The translations under genes and the position numbers were made by a program. A model generated the notes under the pieces. It was not told the origin of the DNA. It searched no databases and saw only the letters and a list, made by a program, of their open reading frames with translations. A DNA stretch of 64,000 bases from the NCBI RefSeq assembly GCF_014863405.1, contig NZ_JACZZA010000006.1:1-64000 (forward strand), in the 5' to 3' direction. Positions 24,782 to 33,753 of this stretch are shown piece after piece. Numbering within the stretch: the stretch's first letter is position 1; every line of letters begins with the position of its first letter. This DNA comes from Dyella acidiphila (GTDB lineage Bacteria; Pseudomonadota; Gammaproteobacteria; Xanthomonadales; Rhodanobacteraceae).

Positions 24782-25567
24782 TCAGGCAATGGCCGCATCG
24801 GGTGGACTATCCGGACGAAAGCCCAGGTATTGCGAGGCGCCTTCTGCATTGCTTGCGATATAGACCGGCCGGGCGCCGACTTGATGCAGCACCGACAAGG
24901 TGGCGGATTGATTGGTCGCCAGCTCCCAGTCGCTGCCTGGCGCGTCACTGTCGATCAAGCTTGCTTCCAGGGCCGCCAGCAGCGTGGCGTTGGAAGGCCG
25001 GTGCAGCATGAATCCCTCGTTGGCAATGCTGGCCGATTGAATGCCAAGCAATTGGCAGGCGCGTGCCTTGAGCGGCACGTCGAGCTGATCTTCATGCCGC
25101 AGCAGCGTGGTATGCAGCTGTATCTGAGCATCCACGATCTTGTTGTCGCGCATGAACGGCATGGATGATTCCCAGGCTTCGGGCGGGCATTTTTTGCTGG
25201 TGGGCGCCAGCGCGATAAAAGGATTTACCTCGGCCGGATAGATTCGGCATACGTGGGGGCGATCCACATAAATGCCGCATCGCCGTTCCTCCGTCAGATA
25301 CGGGCAGGGGCCGGCAAAACCGGCTGCCAGCACCACGATGACGCGAATGGACAGATTGCCGCTCTGCGTGGGGAACGAGCGCTGGCGCTTGTGCGTGGCC
25401 TGTGCATCCGCAGCATCGGGCTCGGTCACCCAGGGTATGGCCTCGCACAGCACTTCCACCGTGCCGCCGCGTCGCAGCCAGGCGATCGCTTCGGCGTGCG
25501 TCAGCGGGAGCTTGAGGTCGTGGCAGCACTTGCCGCATTGCACGCAGTTGAAATTGAGGTTGGTCAT
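24782..25567 (-). CDS. YkgJ family cysteine cluster protein
   Basis: 261 aa, cytosolic. The N-terminal cluster motif CVQCGKCC (8-15) and the later C-P-Y-L and CGIYVDRPHVCRIYP (about 97-111) provide the Cys ligands typical of the family, thought to bind zinc or an Fe-S cluster. The C-terminal ~110 residues are specific to this protein and not recognisable. Molecular function unknown; some relatives accompany flagellin lysine methylation, but there are no flagellar genes here. Single gene with start at 25567. Confidence 0.85.
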   Translation of the reverse strand: MTNLNFNCVQCGKCCHDLKLPLTHAEAIAWLRRGGTVEVLCEAIPWVTEPDAADAQATHKRQRSFPTQSGNLSIRVIVVLAAGFAGPCPYLTEERRCGIYVDRPHVCRIYPAEVNPFIALAPTSKKCPPEAWESSMPFMRDNKIVDAQIQLHTTLLRHEDQLDVPLKARACQLLGIQSASIANEGFMLHRPSNATLLAALEASLIDSDAPGSDWELATNQSATLSVLHQVGARPVYIASNAEGASQYLGFRPDSPPDAAIA

Positions 25568-25658
25568 GGGTTTCCCTGGTCGCCTTGGTCTTTCGCCCAG
25601 CGTGAGCCAGCCGTTACGTCATCATGGTGGAATGGGGTGGTGAGAACGTGCCGTCGCG

Positions 25659-26780
25659 CTACCGCCGCAGCACCGCGATCACAATCTCCACCACGATCAG
25701 CACGATAATCGCCAGCTCCAGCAACTCCGCCCGCTTGCCCGACGCTTCTTCGTAAAGCGCCGCATACGTATCGCGCACAATCGCCAGCTTGCGATCCACC
25801 GCGCCGCTTACGTGGCGCACACGGTAGAGATCCAGGGCCGAGGCGTACACGCGGGCGAGGTAGACGTCTTCAGTTACCTGCAGGGCGTTATCCACTTTCT
25901 CGGTGATTTCGGTGACTTCCGCCACCAGCGTATACAGCCGGCGCGCCAGGTCGGCGAAGTGGCGCGCGGCAAGCGGATTGCCGGCGTGGTGGGCGGCTTC
26001 CACCAGGTCGTACATCTGCGGCAGTTCGGCGTCGAGCAGCTCGTCGTAGTAGCGCATTTCCAGCAGCTGCGCGTTGGCCACTTCCAGAATGTCCACCACA
26101 TCGGAATCGCCGCGCGGCTCGTAGATAAAGGCGCGGTCCCAGGTAATCACCACCAGGTCGTCGACGTAGTAGGAGAAGCGTTGCTGCAGCAGGTCTCTGC
26201 GCGCCGGTTCCGACAGCGGGCGCAGTTCGCCGGAAAGCAGCGGCACCAGGTCGATCCGTTCGTGCATGCTGCTGACCGGGATCGGGGTGTCGAAGGCGTG
26301 CACGATCGCCAGCAGATAATCTTCATGCAGCGAGGCGGGGCTGGGGCGGGTCAGGGCGGCCATCAGCACCGTGCGCACCTGCTCCAGCAGCTGGCTCCAC
26401 ACGGGGCTGTCGGCCGCCGGACCGAGCAGCGCATCCACCGCATTCGCCAATTGCGAGAACGCGGTCCAGTTGCACATGGTGACGGGCACGTGCACGGAAA
26501 ACGCGGCAGCGCCGAAGTCGTACAGCCGCACTGTCACATAGGCGCGAAAATGCTGTCCGAGCAGCGACAGCTCCAGTTCGTCCAGCCGCAACAGCACCGG
26601 CGGTACGCCGAAGGTGACCGCCTTGGGCGGCGTACTGCTGAGTTTGCTGCGGACGCTGGCGGGGCGGCTTTGTTGCGCCCACAGCGCTTCGACATTGGCC
26701 AGATCGATGGCATCGGCGATATCCACCAGATGCATGGCGATGACCACGGCCGATTGCACGATCGGTTGCTCGTACGGCAT
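25659..26780 (-). CDS. RMD1/DUF155-like C-terminally anchored membrane protein
   Basis: 373 aa, no signal peptide. A central part with DDLVVITWDRAFIYEP (about 213-228) and a following helical region with LARRLYTLVAEVTEITEKVD (coiled coil), ending with a single transmembrane helix LELAIIVLIVVEIVIAVLRR at the extreme C-terminus. This order matches RMD1/RMND1 (DUF155) proteins, in which a cytosolic domain is tail-anchored to a membrane; bacterial members have no settled function. It ends 90 bp from the YkgJ gene on the same strand and follows the MFS operon. Confidence 0.65.
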   Translation of the reverse strand: MPYEQPIVQSAVVIAMHLVDIADAIDLANVEALWAQQSRPASVRSKLSSTPPKAVTFGVPPVLLRLDELELSLLGQHFRAYVTVRLYDFGAAAFSVHVPVTMCNWTAFSQLANAVDALLGPAADSPVWSQLLEQVRTVLMAALTRPSPASLHEDYLLAIVHAFDTPIPVSSMHERIDLVPLLSGELRPLSEPARRDLLQQRFSYYVDDLVVITWDRAFIYEPRGDSDVVDILEVANAQLLEMRYYDELLDAELPQMYDLVEAAHHAGNPLAARHFADLARRLYTLVAEVTEITEKVDNALQVTEDVYLARVYASALDLYRVRHVSGAVDRKLAIVRDTYAALYEEASGKRAELLELAIIVLIVVEIVIAVLRR

Positions 26781-26840
26781 ACACGCGGCGCCTGCAAAAA
26801 AATGCCGCTCTAGCGTATCAGGGATCGATGTGCAGCTGTT

Positions 26841-28265
26841 TTACGCTGCGGTTACTTCCGCCGGACGCTGGCGCAATACATCGTCCATGCTGCGCGGCAG
26901 GCGTAGCGCCGCAATGGCGGTAGCGGCGTGCAATACGCACAGGAATACGAACGCCCACGCATACGCCGTCAGTACGCCGGTGTGCACCGACGAGGCCGCC
27001 AGCTGCCAGCCCAGGAACGTGGCGCAGAGCGTGGTGAAAGTAGGGCCGCCCAGCCGCTGCACGATATTGAGCGAGGTGGTGGCCATCGGCAGTTCGCTGC
27101 GCTGGACCGATGCGTACGCCGCCGACATCGAAGGAATGCCCACCGCGCTTTGCCCCACGCCGCGCACAAACAGCGCGATGGCCAAGGCAGCGAGCTGCAG
27201 CTGGTGATCGGCCAGATAAAGCAGGGGCAGGGTACCGGCGAGCGCGAGCAAGGCGCCGCCGGCAGATACCTTGCGGATGCCCAGGCGCTGTGTGAGTGCA
27301 CCCATCAAGGGATAGGTGCACAGCATGCCCAGCCCCAGCGGCGCCAGCAGCCAGCCCATTTCGCCGGGCGAACGGCCGCAGGCGCGGATCAAATAGATGG
27401 GAATCAGCATCTGTCCGGCAAACAGCGCGCCGTTGGAGAGGAACTGGGTAACTGCCGCGGCCGAAAACACCTTGCCCTTGAACAGGCGCAAGTCGATCAG
27501 CGCGTGATCGCCTTTGCGCCTGGCATTCCAGAAGAACAAACCCAGCAGTACTGCCGCCGCGAGCATGGCCAAGGGGCCGCTGGCCTGGCCGAGGTGATCG
27601 GAGCCGAACAGGAAGATCGCCAGCGCGGGCGAGAGCAGCAGCAAGCCCAGCCAATCCAGTTGGCGCGGGCGGATATCGTCGCGGTCGCTGGCCAGAAACA
27701 GGCTTGCCAGCACGATCGCCAGCACGCCAAAAGGCAGGTTGATCAGAAACAGCCAGCGCCATGAGGCGTGCTGCAGAATCATGCCCGCCACGACCGGGCC
27801 GAGGATCGGCGCCAGCAGCACCGGCACCGCGGCATAACCCACCACGCGCGCCATATGCCGGCCGGCGGCGCGCGCCATCATCATCTGGGCCATCGGCGCC
27901 AGCAAGCCGCCGCTGATGCCCTGGATGACGCGAAACGCGATCAGCGAATGCGCCGACCACGCCAGTCCGCACAAGGCCGAGGAGAGCGTGAACGCCGCGA
28001 TGCACCACAGATACACCGCCTTGGTGCCGATGCGATCCACCAGCCAGCCGCTCAGCGGCAGCGCCAGCGTCAAGGCCAGCAGATAGCCGCTGGTGACCCA
28101 TTGGATGGTCGACAAGCCGGTATGCAATTCCGTAGCGAGGCTGGACAGCGAAACGTTGGCGACGGTGGCGTCGAGCTGGGCGAGAAACGAACCGAGAATG
28201 GCGACGGCGGTGATTTTCCAGATCGACGGATCGAGCTGGTCGTGCGTGCTGCTGTTGGGCGACAT
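26841..28265 (-). CDS. MFS transporter, DHA2 (14-TM) drug exporter
   Basis: 474 aa from ATG 28265. Opening AILGSFLAQLDATVANVSLS is the typical DHA2 TM1 with the D-x-T-x-x-N-V motif; GYLLALTLALPLSGWLVDRI and RVIQGISGGLLAPM follow; about 14 hydrophobic segments. Members expel drugs, dyes or toxic metabolites with the proton gradient. It starts 2 bp after the stop of the 108-aa membrane protein, and a MarR regulator is first in the same direction, so the three form one operon controlled at 29141-29162. Confidence 0.9.
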   Translation of the reverse strand: MSPNSSTHDQLDPSIWKITAVAILGSFLAQLDATVANVSLSSLATELHTGLSTIQWVTSGYLLALTLALPLSGWLVDRIGTKAVYLWCIAAFTLSSALCGLAWSAHSLIAFRVIQGISGGLLAPMAQMMMARAAGRHMARVVGYAAVPVLLAPILGPVVAGMILQHASWRWLFLINLPFGVLAIVLASLFLASDRDDIRPRQLDWLGLLLLSPALAIFLFGSDHLGQASGPLAMLAAAVLLGLFFWNARRKGDHALIDLRLFKGKVFSAAAVTQFLSNGALFAGQMLIPIYLIRACGRSPGEMGWLLAPLGLGMLCTYPLMGALTQRLGIRKVSAGGALLALAGTLPLLYLADHQLQLAALAIALFVRGVGQSAVGIPSMSAAYASVQRSELPMATTSLNIVQRLGGPTFTTLCATFLGWQLAASSVHTGVLTAYAWAFVFLCVLHAATAIAALRLPRSMDDVLRQRPAEVTAA

Positions 28266-28267
28266 GA

Positions 28268-28594
28268 TCAGCTCGGCAGGTTGCCGCCGTTGAAGCGGCC
28301 GAAATGCCTGGCCATCATCATGGCGAGTAACAGCGCGCCAAGGCCGAAGGCGATCATCGGTGCGGCGCGATGCAGATCGAACTCGCCGACCTGCACCAAC
28401 AGCAGATACGCGGCGACAAAGTTGGCGAAGCCCCACAGCGCGTTCACCGTGGACGAAGAAAGGCCTTCGCCGCGCGGATGCGCAAACGGCGACTGGAATG
28501 GCTTGCCCATGGTGCCGCTGATGAAATGCGGCAGGGCATTGGCGAAAAAGACCCCGCCGAAGAAATAAGCAAGCTCGTGCAGCCAGTTCACCAT
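28268..28594 (-). CDS. small 3-TM membrane protein of the MarR-MFS operon
   Basis: 108 aa with about three hydrophobic helices: LHELAYFFGGVFFANALPHF, TVNALWGFANFVAAYLLLVQ and APMIAFGLGALLLAMMMARH. A GKPFQSPFAHPRGEGLSS loop between the first two is highly polar. I do not assign a function; its place between MarR and the exporter, with 2 bp to the latter, suggests an accessory role in the same stress response. Confidence 0.72.
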   Translation of the reverse strand: MVNWLHELAYFFGGVFFANALPHFISGTMGKPFQSPFAHPRGEGLSSSTVNALWGFANFVAAYLLLVQVGEFDLHRAAPMIAFGLGALLLAMMMARHFGRFNGGNLPS

Positions 28595-28675
28595 TGGAGA
28601 TTCCTCTTGCGGTTGTGGACGTCAGCGCCGAAGCGTTTCAGCCTGGCAGGCGTTGATGGAACGACGCGGGCGCAG

Positions 28676-29119
28676 TCATGACTCGCCCAGGCGTTTGATC
28701 AGCGGAATGGCGGCGATCACCGTCTGCAGTTCTTCCGGTTCGAGCGTGCCCATGGCGGCGAGCAGCCAGGCGCGCTTGGCCAGTCCGCGCTGACGGCGCA
28801 CTTCAGTGCCGCCGGCGGTAAGCGCAAACAGAATCTGCCGGCCGTCGGTGGGATGCGGCTGGCGCGCGACCATGCCCTCCTGTTCCAGGCTGGCCAGAAT
28901 CGCGCCCATCGACTGCGGCTTCATCGACTCGGCACGCGCCAGCTCGGCGGTGGTCATCGCGCCTTGCTGGTCCAGCCGCGACAGCACCGCGTGCTGGGAA
29001 AGATTGAGATCGCTGGGATCGGTTTGCGAGCGCAGGCGGCGCAGCAATTGGCCCACCGCCACGGTGAGATCGCTGACCGCGCTTTCGAGGGCGGCATGGG
29101 GCTGGGCTGGGCGAGGCAT
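28676..29119 (-). CDS. MarR family transcriptional regulator
   Basis: 147-aa winged-helix dimeric repressor. Blocks: LRSQTDPSDLNLSQHAVLSR, then AMTTAELARAESMKPQSMGA (recognition helix), SLEQEGMVARQPHPTDGRQI (wing) and the C-terminal dimerisation helix. It is the first gene of the minus-strand operon with the 3-TM protein and the DHA2 exporter. The 22-bp perfect palindrome 22 bp before its start is almost certainly its own operator; ligands that release MarR are commonly phenolic compounds, but that is not shown here. Confidence 0.92.
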   Translation of the reverse strand: MPRPAQPHAALESAVSDLTVAVGQLLRRLRSQTDPSDLNLSQHAVLSRLDQQGAMTTAELARAESMKPQSMGAILASLEQEGMVARQPHPTDGRQILFALTAGGTEVRRQRGLAKRAWLLAAMGTLEPEELQTVIAAIPLIKRLGES

Positions 29120-29140
29120 GGGCGCATCCTATAGATTGAA

Positions 29141-29162
29141 AGTTTAACTTGCAAGTTAAACT
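29141..29162. promoter_or_regulatory. 22-bp perfect palindrome, MarR operator
   Basis: The arm AGTTTAACTTG is followed directly by its exact reverse complement CAAGTTAAACT. Position in the promoter of the MarR-MFS operon and the TTAACTTGCAAGTTAA core, typical of MarR-type sites, support autoregulation; it may also touch the divergent acetyltransferase promoter. Confidence 0.85.
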
Positions 29163-29246
29163 GATGAATTGGAGTGGCTTCCGGGACGCGAGCCACACCT
29201 GTTCCCCATGCTAGAAAGGCTGTCCCCACTTGGCGAAAGCAAGCTT

Positions 29247-29723
29247 ATGGCGACGGCAGAGATCCGCCACGCGGTGTTTCCGCGGGACGCAGCAATAGTG
29301 CGCGTGCTGTTTCAGGAATATGCGGCAGGCCTGGGCGTAGACCTGTCGTTCCAGCGCTTCGACGACGAACTGGGTGGCTTGCCGGGCAAATACGCAGCGC
29401 CCGCTGGCTGCCTGCTGCTGGCCTGGCACGGCGAGTTGCCGGTGGGCTGCATCGCCTTGCGCCGGATCGATGACGGTACCTGCGAAATGAAGCGGCTGTA
29501 CGTGCGGCCGCAGGCACGTGGCGAAGCGTTGGGCCGGCGGCTGGTGCTGCGCTTGTGCGAAGAAGCGCGCACGGCCGGCTATGCGCGAATTTGCCTGGAT
29601 ACGCTGGCGACGATGGCCTCGGCGCAAGCCTTGTATGCGTCGCTCGGCTTCGTGCCGATCGCGCCGTATGTGTACAACCCGCTGCCCGGCACGAAGTTCA
29701 TGGCGCTGGAGCTGGGCGGTTGA
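29247..29723 (+). CDS. GNAT family N-acetyltransferase
   Basis: 158 aa from ATG 29247 (in-frame ATGs at 29208 and 29169 are alternatives). GCN5-related fold: VRVLFQEYAAGLGVDLSFQR, the core strand CEMKRLYVRPQARGEALGRR with the acetyl-CoA pyrophosphate loop (R/Q-x-x-G-x-A/G) at about 86-96, then ICLDTLATMASAQALYASLG and FVPIAPYVYNP. Such stand-alone enzymes acetylate amino acids, peptides or small amines; the substrate is not visible. Divergent from the MarR operon. Confidence 0.9.
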   Translation: MATAEIRHAVFPRDAAIVRVLFQEYAAGLGVDLSFQRFDDELGGLPGKYAAPAGCLLLAWHGELPVGCIALRRIDDGTCEMKRLYVRPQARGEALGRRLVLRLCEEARTAGYARICLDTLATMASAQALYASLGFVPIAPYVYNPLPGTKFMALELGG

Positions 29724-29758
29724 TGCGCCAGAGCGCCGCGGTGCGGCGCTCTGGCGCA
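29724..29758. terminator. 16-bp perfect stem between convergent genes
   Basis: TGCGCCAGAGCGCCGC (29724-29739) and GCGGCGCTCTGGCGCA (29743-29758) pair perfectly with a 3-nt loop. It starts right after the acetyltransferase stop and ends 10 bp before the next convergent stop, so it probably serves both strands, though no U-tract is present. Confidence 0.7.
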
Positions 29759-29768
29759 AGGCAGGCGA

Positions 29769-30077
29769 TTACTCCGCCTCGTCGATTTCCTCGGCGCCTT
29801 CGGCGGTGATCTCGATCACATCTTCATCGCCAAAGCCTTCGCGCACGATCACCAGCGCGCTCGGATTGGTGTAGCAGAAGATCGGCGCCACATCGTCCAC
29901 ATAGCCGTTGGCCTTGCACACTTCCAGCCACTTGGCGTGGATCTGCTTCCATTCGGTATCGCCGACCTGCTCGGCGTTGAACCACATGCAGACGCGATCC
30001 CAGCGCATGCTGGCCGCGCCATTGAGAAAAATGGCTTCCATGAATTGCGCGAATTCGATTTCGTGATGACGCTGCAT
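29769..30077 (-). CDS. small acidic cytosolic protein, unknown
   Basis: 102 aa from ATG 30077, which has a clear AGGAG; the longer frame to 30197 has no support. No signal peptide or membrane segment. Sequence features: MRWDRVCMWFNAEQVGD near residue 25-40, then a strongly acidic tail (DEDVIEITAEGAEEIDEAE). I do not recognise the family. Composition suggests a small binding or immunity-like protein, but that is speculation. Confidence 0.68.
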   Translation of the reverse strand: MQRHHEIEFAQFMEAIFLNGAASMRWDRVCMWFNAEQVGDTEWKQIHAKWLEVCKANGYVDDVAPIFCYTNPSALVIVREGFGDEDVIEITAEGAEEIDEAE

Positions 30078-30193
30078 GATGGCTCCTGGCCTGGCGCGGT
30101 GATGGGGAGCCGGCGATTCTAGAGGGGCTTGGTTGCGCTGTCGTGTCTTGACGAAGTGCGGTGAAGTGCGTTTCGAACTTCGCCGCGCAGGCG

Positions 30194-33190
30194 TCATTGC
30201 AGGATCAGCAGCCAGCCCTTGCCCGGTTCCACGGCGATGGCGTCGTCCGGCTTGAATTGCGCGGCGGGCTGGAATCCCGCTACCGCCGGCGCCACCAGTG
30301 TGGCCGTGCGCGGCGCGATGCCCAGCGCGCGCCAGTCGATCTGCAGCTTGACGCGGACCGTTGCCGGCGCCCAGGAGGCGAGGGCGATCATGGTTTTGCC
30401 ATGGCGCACGTAGCTGGTGGCGAGCACGTCGTCGCGATCGGTTTTCACCGGCGTGTCATGCACCCACCAGCCGATCATGTCGGCCTGCTCGATGCCGAAG
30501 CTGTCCCATAGCTTCCACAGTTCGCGCGGATCGCCGCCGGTCCAGGGCAGCCGATTGGTCATGCCGAACAGCATGCCGCGCCAGGGGTTGCCGCCGTCCT
30601 GCAGCATTTCGCCCATCAGGCCGTAGGGAATGCCGGAGAGTTCGGTGAGCCAGTAGGCGGGCGAGGTGTGCTGGTAATCGAATTCTTCGCCGAACCACAG
30701 GCGGTCGATATAGGGAAACAGCTCCATATAGAGCAGGGCGCTGTTGATGTAGCCGTCGCGCGGGTTGTACTGGTTGGCCGAATGCAGGTCGATCAGCGGA
30801 TGTGGGCGGTGCGCCTGCAGTACTTTGCGCACGCGCTGCATGGTGATGCGGTCGTAGGCGACGTCGTCCAAGTACAGGCCGTCGATGCCGATGTTGCGCG
30901 CCAGCCAGTCCAGTCCTTCGATGTAGTAGTTGTGCCAGCGGCTTTGACCGGCGTCGATCACCGCCGCATCGCGGTTTTCGGGCACGTGCCAGGCGGCGAT
31001 GTAGTTGCCGTCCAGATGTTCCTGCAGCCAGGAAAAGCCACCACCCTTGCCGGGGCTGATGATTTCCTGGCCCAGGCTTTCCAGCATCGGCAATTCTGGT
31101 GCGCGGTCGGACAGTTCGCGGATGGTGTCGTAGATCTTCACCGCCATGCCGCGCTGATGCGCAGCGCCCACATAGGCGCGCATCCGGTCTGCCTGCAGGA
31201 ACGGGTAGTTGATCCACGGATTGATCGGTGTGGCGTGATGGATGTTCACCACGTTGGCGCCTTGTGCCTTGATCATGTCCAGGTCGGCGTAGGCGTGGTA
31301 GTAGCGCTCGGCGAAATGTTCGGCCGGGTGAATGGTCTTGAACGGGGTGACGCGCATCACGAGGTCGTAATGCAGCGTCTGTCCTGCATCCATATGGCGT
31401 GGACCGCTGAATGCCTTCACCAGATAGCGCGCACCCTCGCGCTGCAATTGCACGCCACCGTTGCCGCCGTTGTCCCACGAGCTGGGCATGCGCAGCGGCT
31501 GGTCGTGATAGAAGTTGGTATTCAGCGGCCGGCGATAGTGTTCGTCGCGCAGATGGAATTCCAGGCCGCCGTTGACGGCACCGATCCAGGCGCCGTCCTG
31601 GTTGTTCTGCACATTCCAGCGCCAGCTGAAATCCGCCGGCGCACGCTCGCCGGTGCGGCCGAGGCCAAGTTCGTATGGCGCCGCTTCGTTATGCAGCGGA
31701 ATTTCCAGCCGGATATCGCTGAGCGACACCGGCTGGCTGGCGGTCAGGGCAATGGCATAGCTGAGCGTGCCGTCGGCTTCCAGGCTGGCAGCGACGGTGG
31801 CTTGCAGCGGTCCGGCGCTGCCGCTGCTGCGCCAGTGCACCTTGGCCGGTCCATCGACGTCGATCGTCGGCGGCGTAGCTGCGGCGAGTGCGTGACTGCC
31901 GCTGGCATCCTGCACCAGCAACTGCATGGGCGCGGCCAGCAGCGGCAGCGGGGTGTCTGCCCAGCCGGTCATGCGTTCGTTGAAGTGGCTGTCGATCTGC
32001 GCCGGCAGGCCATTGCCGGCTAGTGTGATATCGCGTCCAAGGATGCCCAGTCGGGTGCCGTGCACGGTTACGGCGGTGAACGGTTTTACCAGCTCGTTGT
32101 TCTGCGCCAGCGTGGAGTTCAGCCAGCGCAGGCGGGTGAGCTTGAACGGATCGTCATCGCCATGCGCCACCGCTTCGCCGCTGTCGACGGTGATCGCCAG
32201 CGGTACTTGCTGCGCAGCGATGCCGTCGGCGCTAACGGTGACGCTGCCGCGGTATACGCCTGGCGTGGTGTCGGCAGGAATGTCCAGCCCCATCCAGAGT
32301 GGCTGCACACGGCCTTGCGCGATATCGAGCTGGGTCGTGAAGGGTTGGCCGGCGTAGTCGATGCCGCCGAGGTTGAAGCAGGTGAGCGCCGCGGCGCCAA
32401 TCACTTTGCCGCCGGGGCCGTGCAGGTCGCCGAAGCTTATTTGCACATGGCGGATGGCCGCGCGCGCCGCCCAGGCGCCGACCTGGAAGCTGAGGTATTC
32501 GCCACGCAGCGCATGTTCGCTCAGTGTGCCGCCTGCGCCGCGTTGCGCCCAGCGTTCGGGAATGCGGTCGAACATGCGTACCGGATGTTCGCGCGTCTCC
32601 GGAAACAACAGCCATGCCGCGGCGGGATGGGCGGCCAGCACGTGGTCGAGTTCCTGCGGCGTGGCGGTGCGCTCCATGTCGGTATAAGCATCGAAATCAT
32701 CCACCGCCTGGTAGCCGAGTACGCGCGCCTGCGGCAGCTTGGCCCGTCGCGCGGGATCCCCGGCGCCGCTGGCTTGCAGCCATGCGGCATCGGCGCTGTC
32801 GTGCGGCGGTGCATAGGTGACGGTGGGGTAGTTGGCGTGGCCGCTGCTGAGATAGGGCTGGTAGTAAACGGCGTAGATGCCTGCCTGCTTCGCTTCGAAC
32901 ACCAACTCGCCCGCAGCCTGATCGATGTGCACGCGCGCGACGTTGTCGACCACCTGGCCATCCGGTCCCAGCACGATCACCGCAACCTGCTCGGGATGCG
33001 CATCGCGCCGCCGCCACGGCACGATCACGCGGACGGCTGCGGCGGGCTGTTCCACTTGCACGGTATAGCGATGATTGCCCAGCCGATCCGCATTCCAGCG
33101 CAGCGGCACCGGTTCGGTGGCTGCCTGCAGGCTTGCAGCAATACCTAAGGTAGCCAGCGCCAGCAGGCAGGGCGCGAACCGCTTGTGCAT
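30194..33190 (-). CDS. large secreted glycoside hydrolase-like protein
   Basis: 998 aa from ATG 33190 (TGGAG seven bases upstream; TTG 33205 and ATG 33202 are alternatives). Signal peptide about 1-24 (LALATLGIAASLQAA). The N-terminal ~400 residues are beta-rich (GVYRGSVTVSADGIAAQQVP), then a second beta domain, then from about 620 a TIM-barrel-like region with VVNIHHATPINPWINYPFL, NIGIDGLYLDDVAYDRI and HPLIDLHSANQYNPRDGYIN, ending in a small beta domain (LASWAPATVRVKLQIDW). Layout resembles DUF6067/GH123-neighbourhood glycosidases; the Asp pair in LYLDD is a catalytic candidate. Periplasmic or surface polysaccharide degradation is likely; substrate unknown. It may work with the fucosidase at 44933, but they are not clustered. 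Confidence 0.7.
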   Translation of the reverse strand: MHKRFAPCLLALATLGIAASLQAATEPVPLRWNADRLGNHRYTVQVEQPAAAVRVIVPWRRRDAHPEQVAVIVLGPDGQVVDNVARVHIDQAAGELVFEAKQAGIYAVYYQPYLSSGHANYPTVTYAPPHDSADAAWLQASGAGDPARRAKLPQARVLGYQAVDDFDAYTDMERTATPQELDHVLAAHPAAAWLLFPETREHPVRMFDRIPERWAQRGAGGTLSEHALRGEYLSFQVGAWAARAAIRHVQISFGDLHGPGGKVIGAAALTCFNLGGIDYAGQPFTTQLDIAQGRVQPLWMGLDIPADTTPGVYRGSVTVSADGIAAQQVPLAITVDSGEAVAHGDDDPFKLTRLRWLNSTLAQNNELVKPFTAVTVHGTRLGILGRDITLAGNGLPAQIDSHFNERMTGWADTPLPLLAAPMQLLVQDASGSHALAAATPPTIDVDGPAKVHWRSSGSAGPLQATVAASLEADGTLSYAIALTASQPVSLSDIRLEIPLHNEAAPYELGLGRTGERAPADFSWRWNVQNNQDGAWIGAVNGGLEFHLRDEHYRRPLNTNFYHDQPLRMPSSWDNGGNGGVQLQREGARYLVKAFSGPRHMDAGQTLHYDLVMRVTPFKTIHPAEHFAERYYHAYADLDMIKAQGANVVNIHHATPINPWINYPFLQADRMRAYVGAAHQRGMAVKIYDTIRELSDRAPELPMLESLGQEIISPGKGGGFSWLQEHLDGNYIAAWHVPENRDAAVIDAGQSRWHNYYIEGLDWLARNIGIDGLYLDDVAYDRITMQRVRKVLQAHRPHPLIDLHSANQYNPRDGYINSALLYMELFPYIDRLWFGEEFDYQHTSPAYWLTELSGIPYGLMGEMLQDGGNPWRGMLFGMTNRLPWTGGDPRELWKLWDSFGIEQADMIGWWVHDTPVKTDRDDVLATSYVRHGKTMIALASWAPATVRVKLQIDWRALGIAPRTATLVAPAVAGFQPAAQFKPDDAIAVEPGKGWLLILQ

Positions 33191-33327
33191 GGTGTTCTCC
33201 ATCAAGGTGTCGATCGATATCCGCCCTGTCTAACGTGCGCAGGACAGGCGATCAAGCACTGAAGGTCATGCAGCGGATTTAACGAAGCGGCACTTATGCA
33301 TGACAACGATGGTCACGCGGCATGCAT

Positions 33328-33753
33328 TCATTGCGCGGGAGGAAACCACACACGCTGGATTTTCCCTTGCCGCACTTCGTATACCGCGAACGCTTCCGGT
33401 TGGCCCTTGCCGGCCGGCAAGCCGAGTACACGCTCATGGTCGACCACCACCGGGCCGCTGACCGAGCGCTGCACAATCGCCACGCGATATGCCTTGGGTA
33501 CTTTGGCGAGGAAAGCGTAGGTGGTTTTCAATGCGGCAATGCCCTGGATCGGCGGATGTTTGCCGCTCAGGTCGACGATGCTTACATCGTCCGCATAGCA
33601 GGCCGCGAACGCATCGATATCGTGTGCGTTGTAGGCCTCTACCTGGGCCTGCACCACCTGCACCGGATCGCTCGCCTTGCCGCAGCCCTGCGCAAGCAGG
33701 GTGGCAGGCATGCAGGCAAGCAGCACCATGCTCAGCTTCTTCGATAGCGACAT
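33328..33753 (-). CDS. secreted NTF2/SnoaL-like protein
   Basis: 141 aa from ATG 33753. Signal sequence MSLSKKLSMVLLACMPATLL followed by AQGCGK, which could be a weak lipobox. The mature part is a cystatin/NTF2-like cone: VVQAQVEAYNAHDIDAFAAC, YADDVSIVDLSGKHPPIQG, YRVAIVQRSVSGPVVVDHER and KIQRVWFPP. This fold serves as enzyme (isomerase, cyclase) or as binding protein; no catalytic residue can be fixed. Divergent from the CsgG-like lipoprotein gene. Confidence 0.8.
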   Translation of the reverse strand: MSLSKKLSMVLLACMPATLLAQGCGKASDPVQVVQAQVEAYNAHDIDAFAACYADDVSIVDLSGKHPPIQGIAALKTTYAFLAKVPKAYRVAIVQRSVSGPVVVDHERVLGLPAGKGQPEAFAVYEVRQGKIQRVWFPPAQ

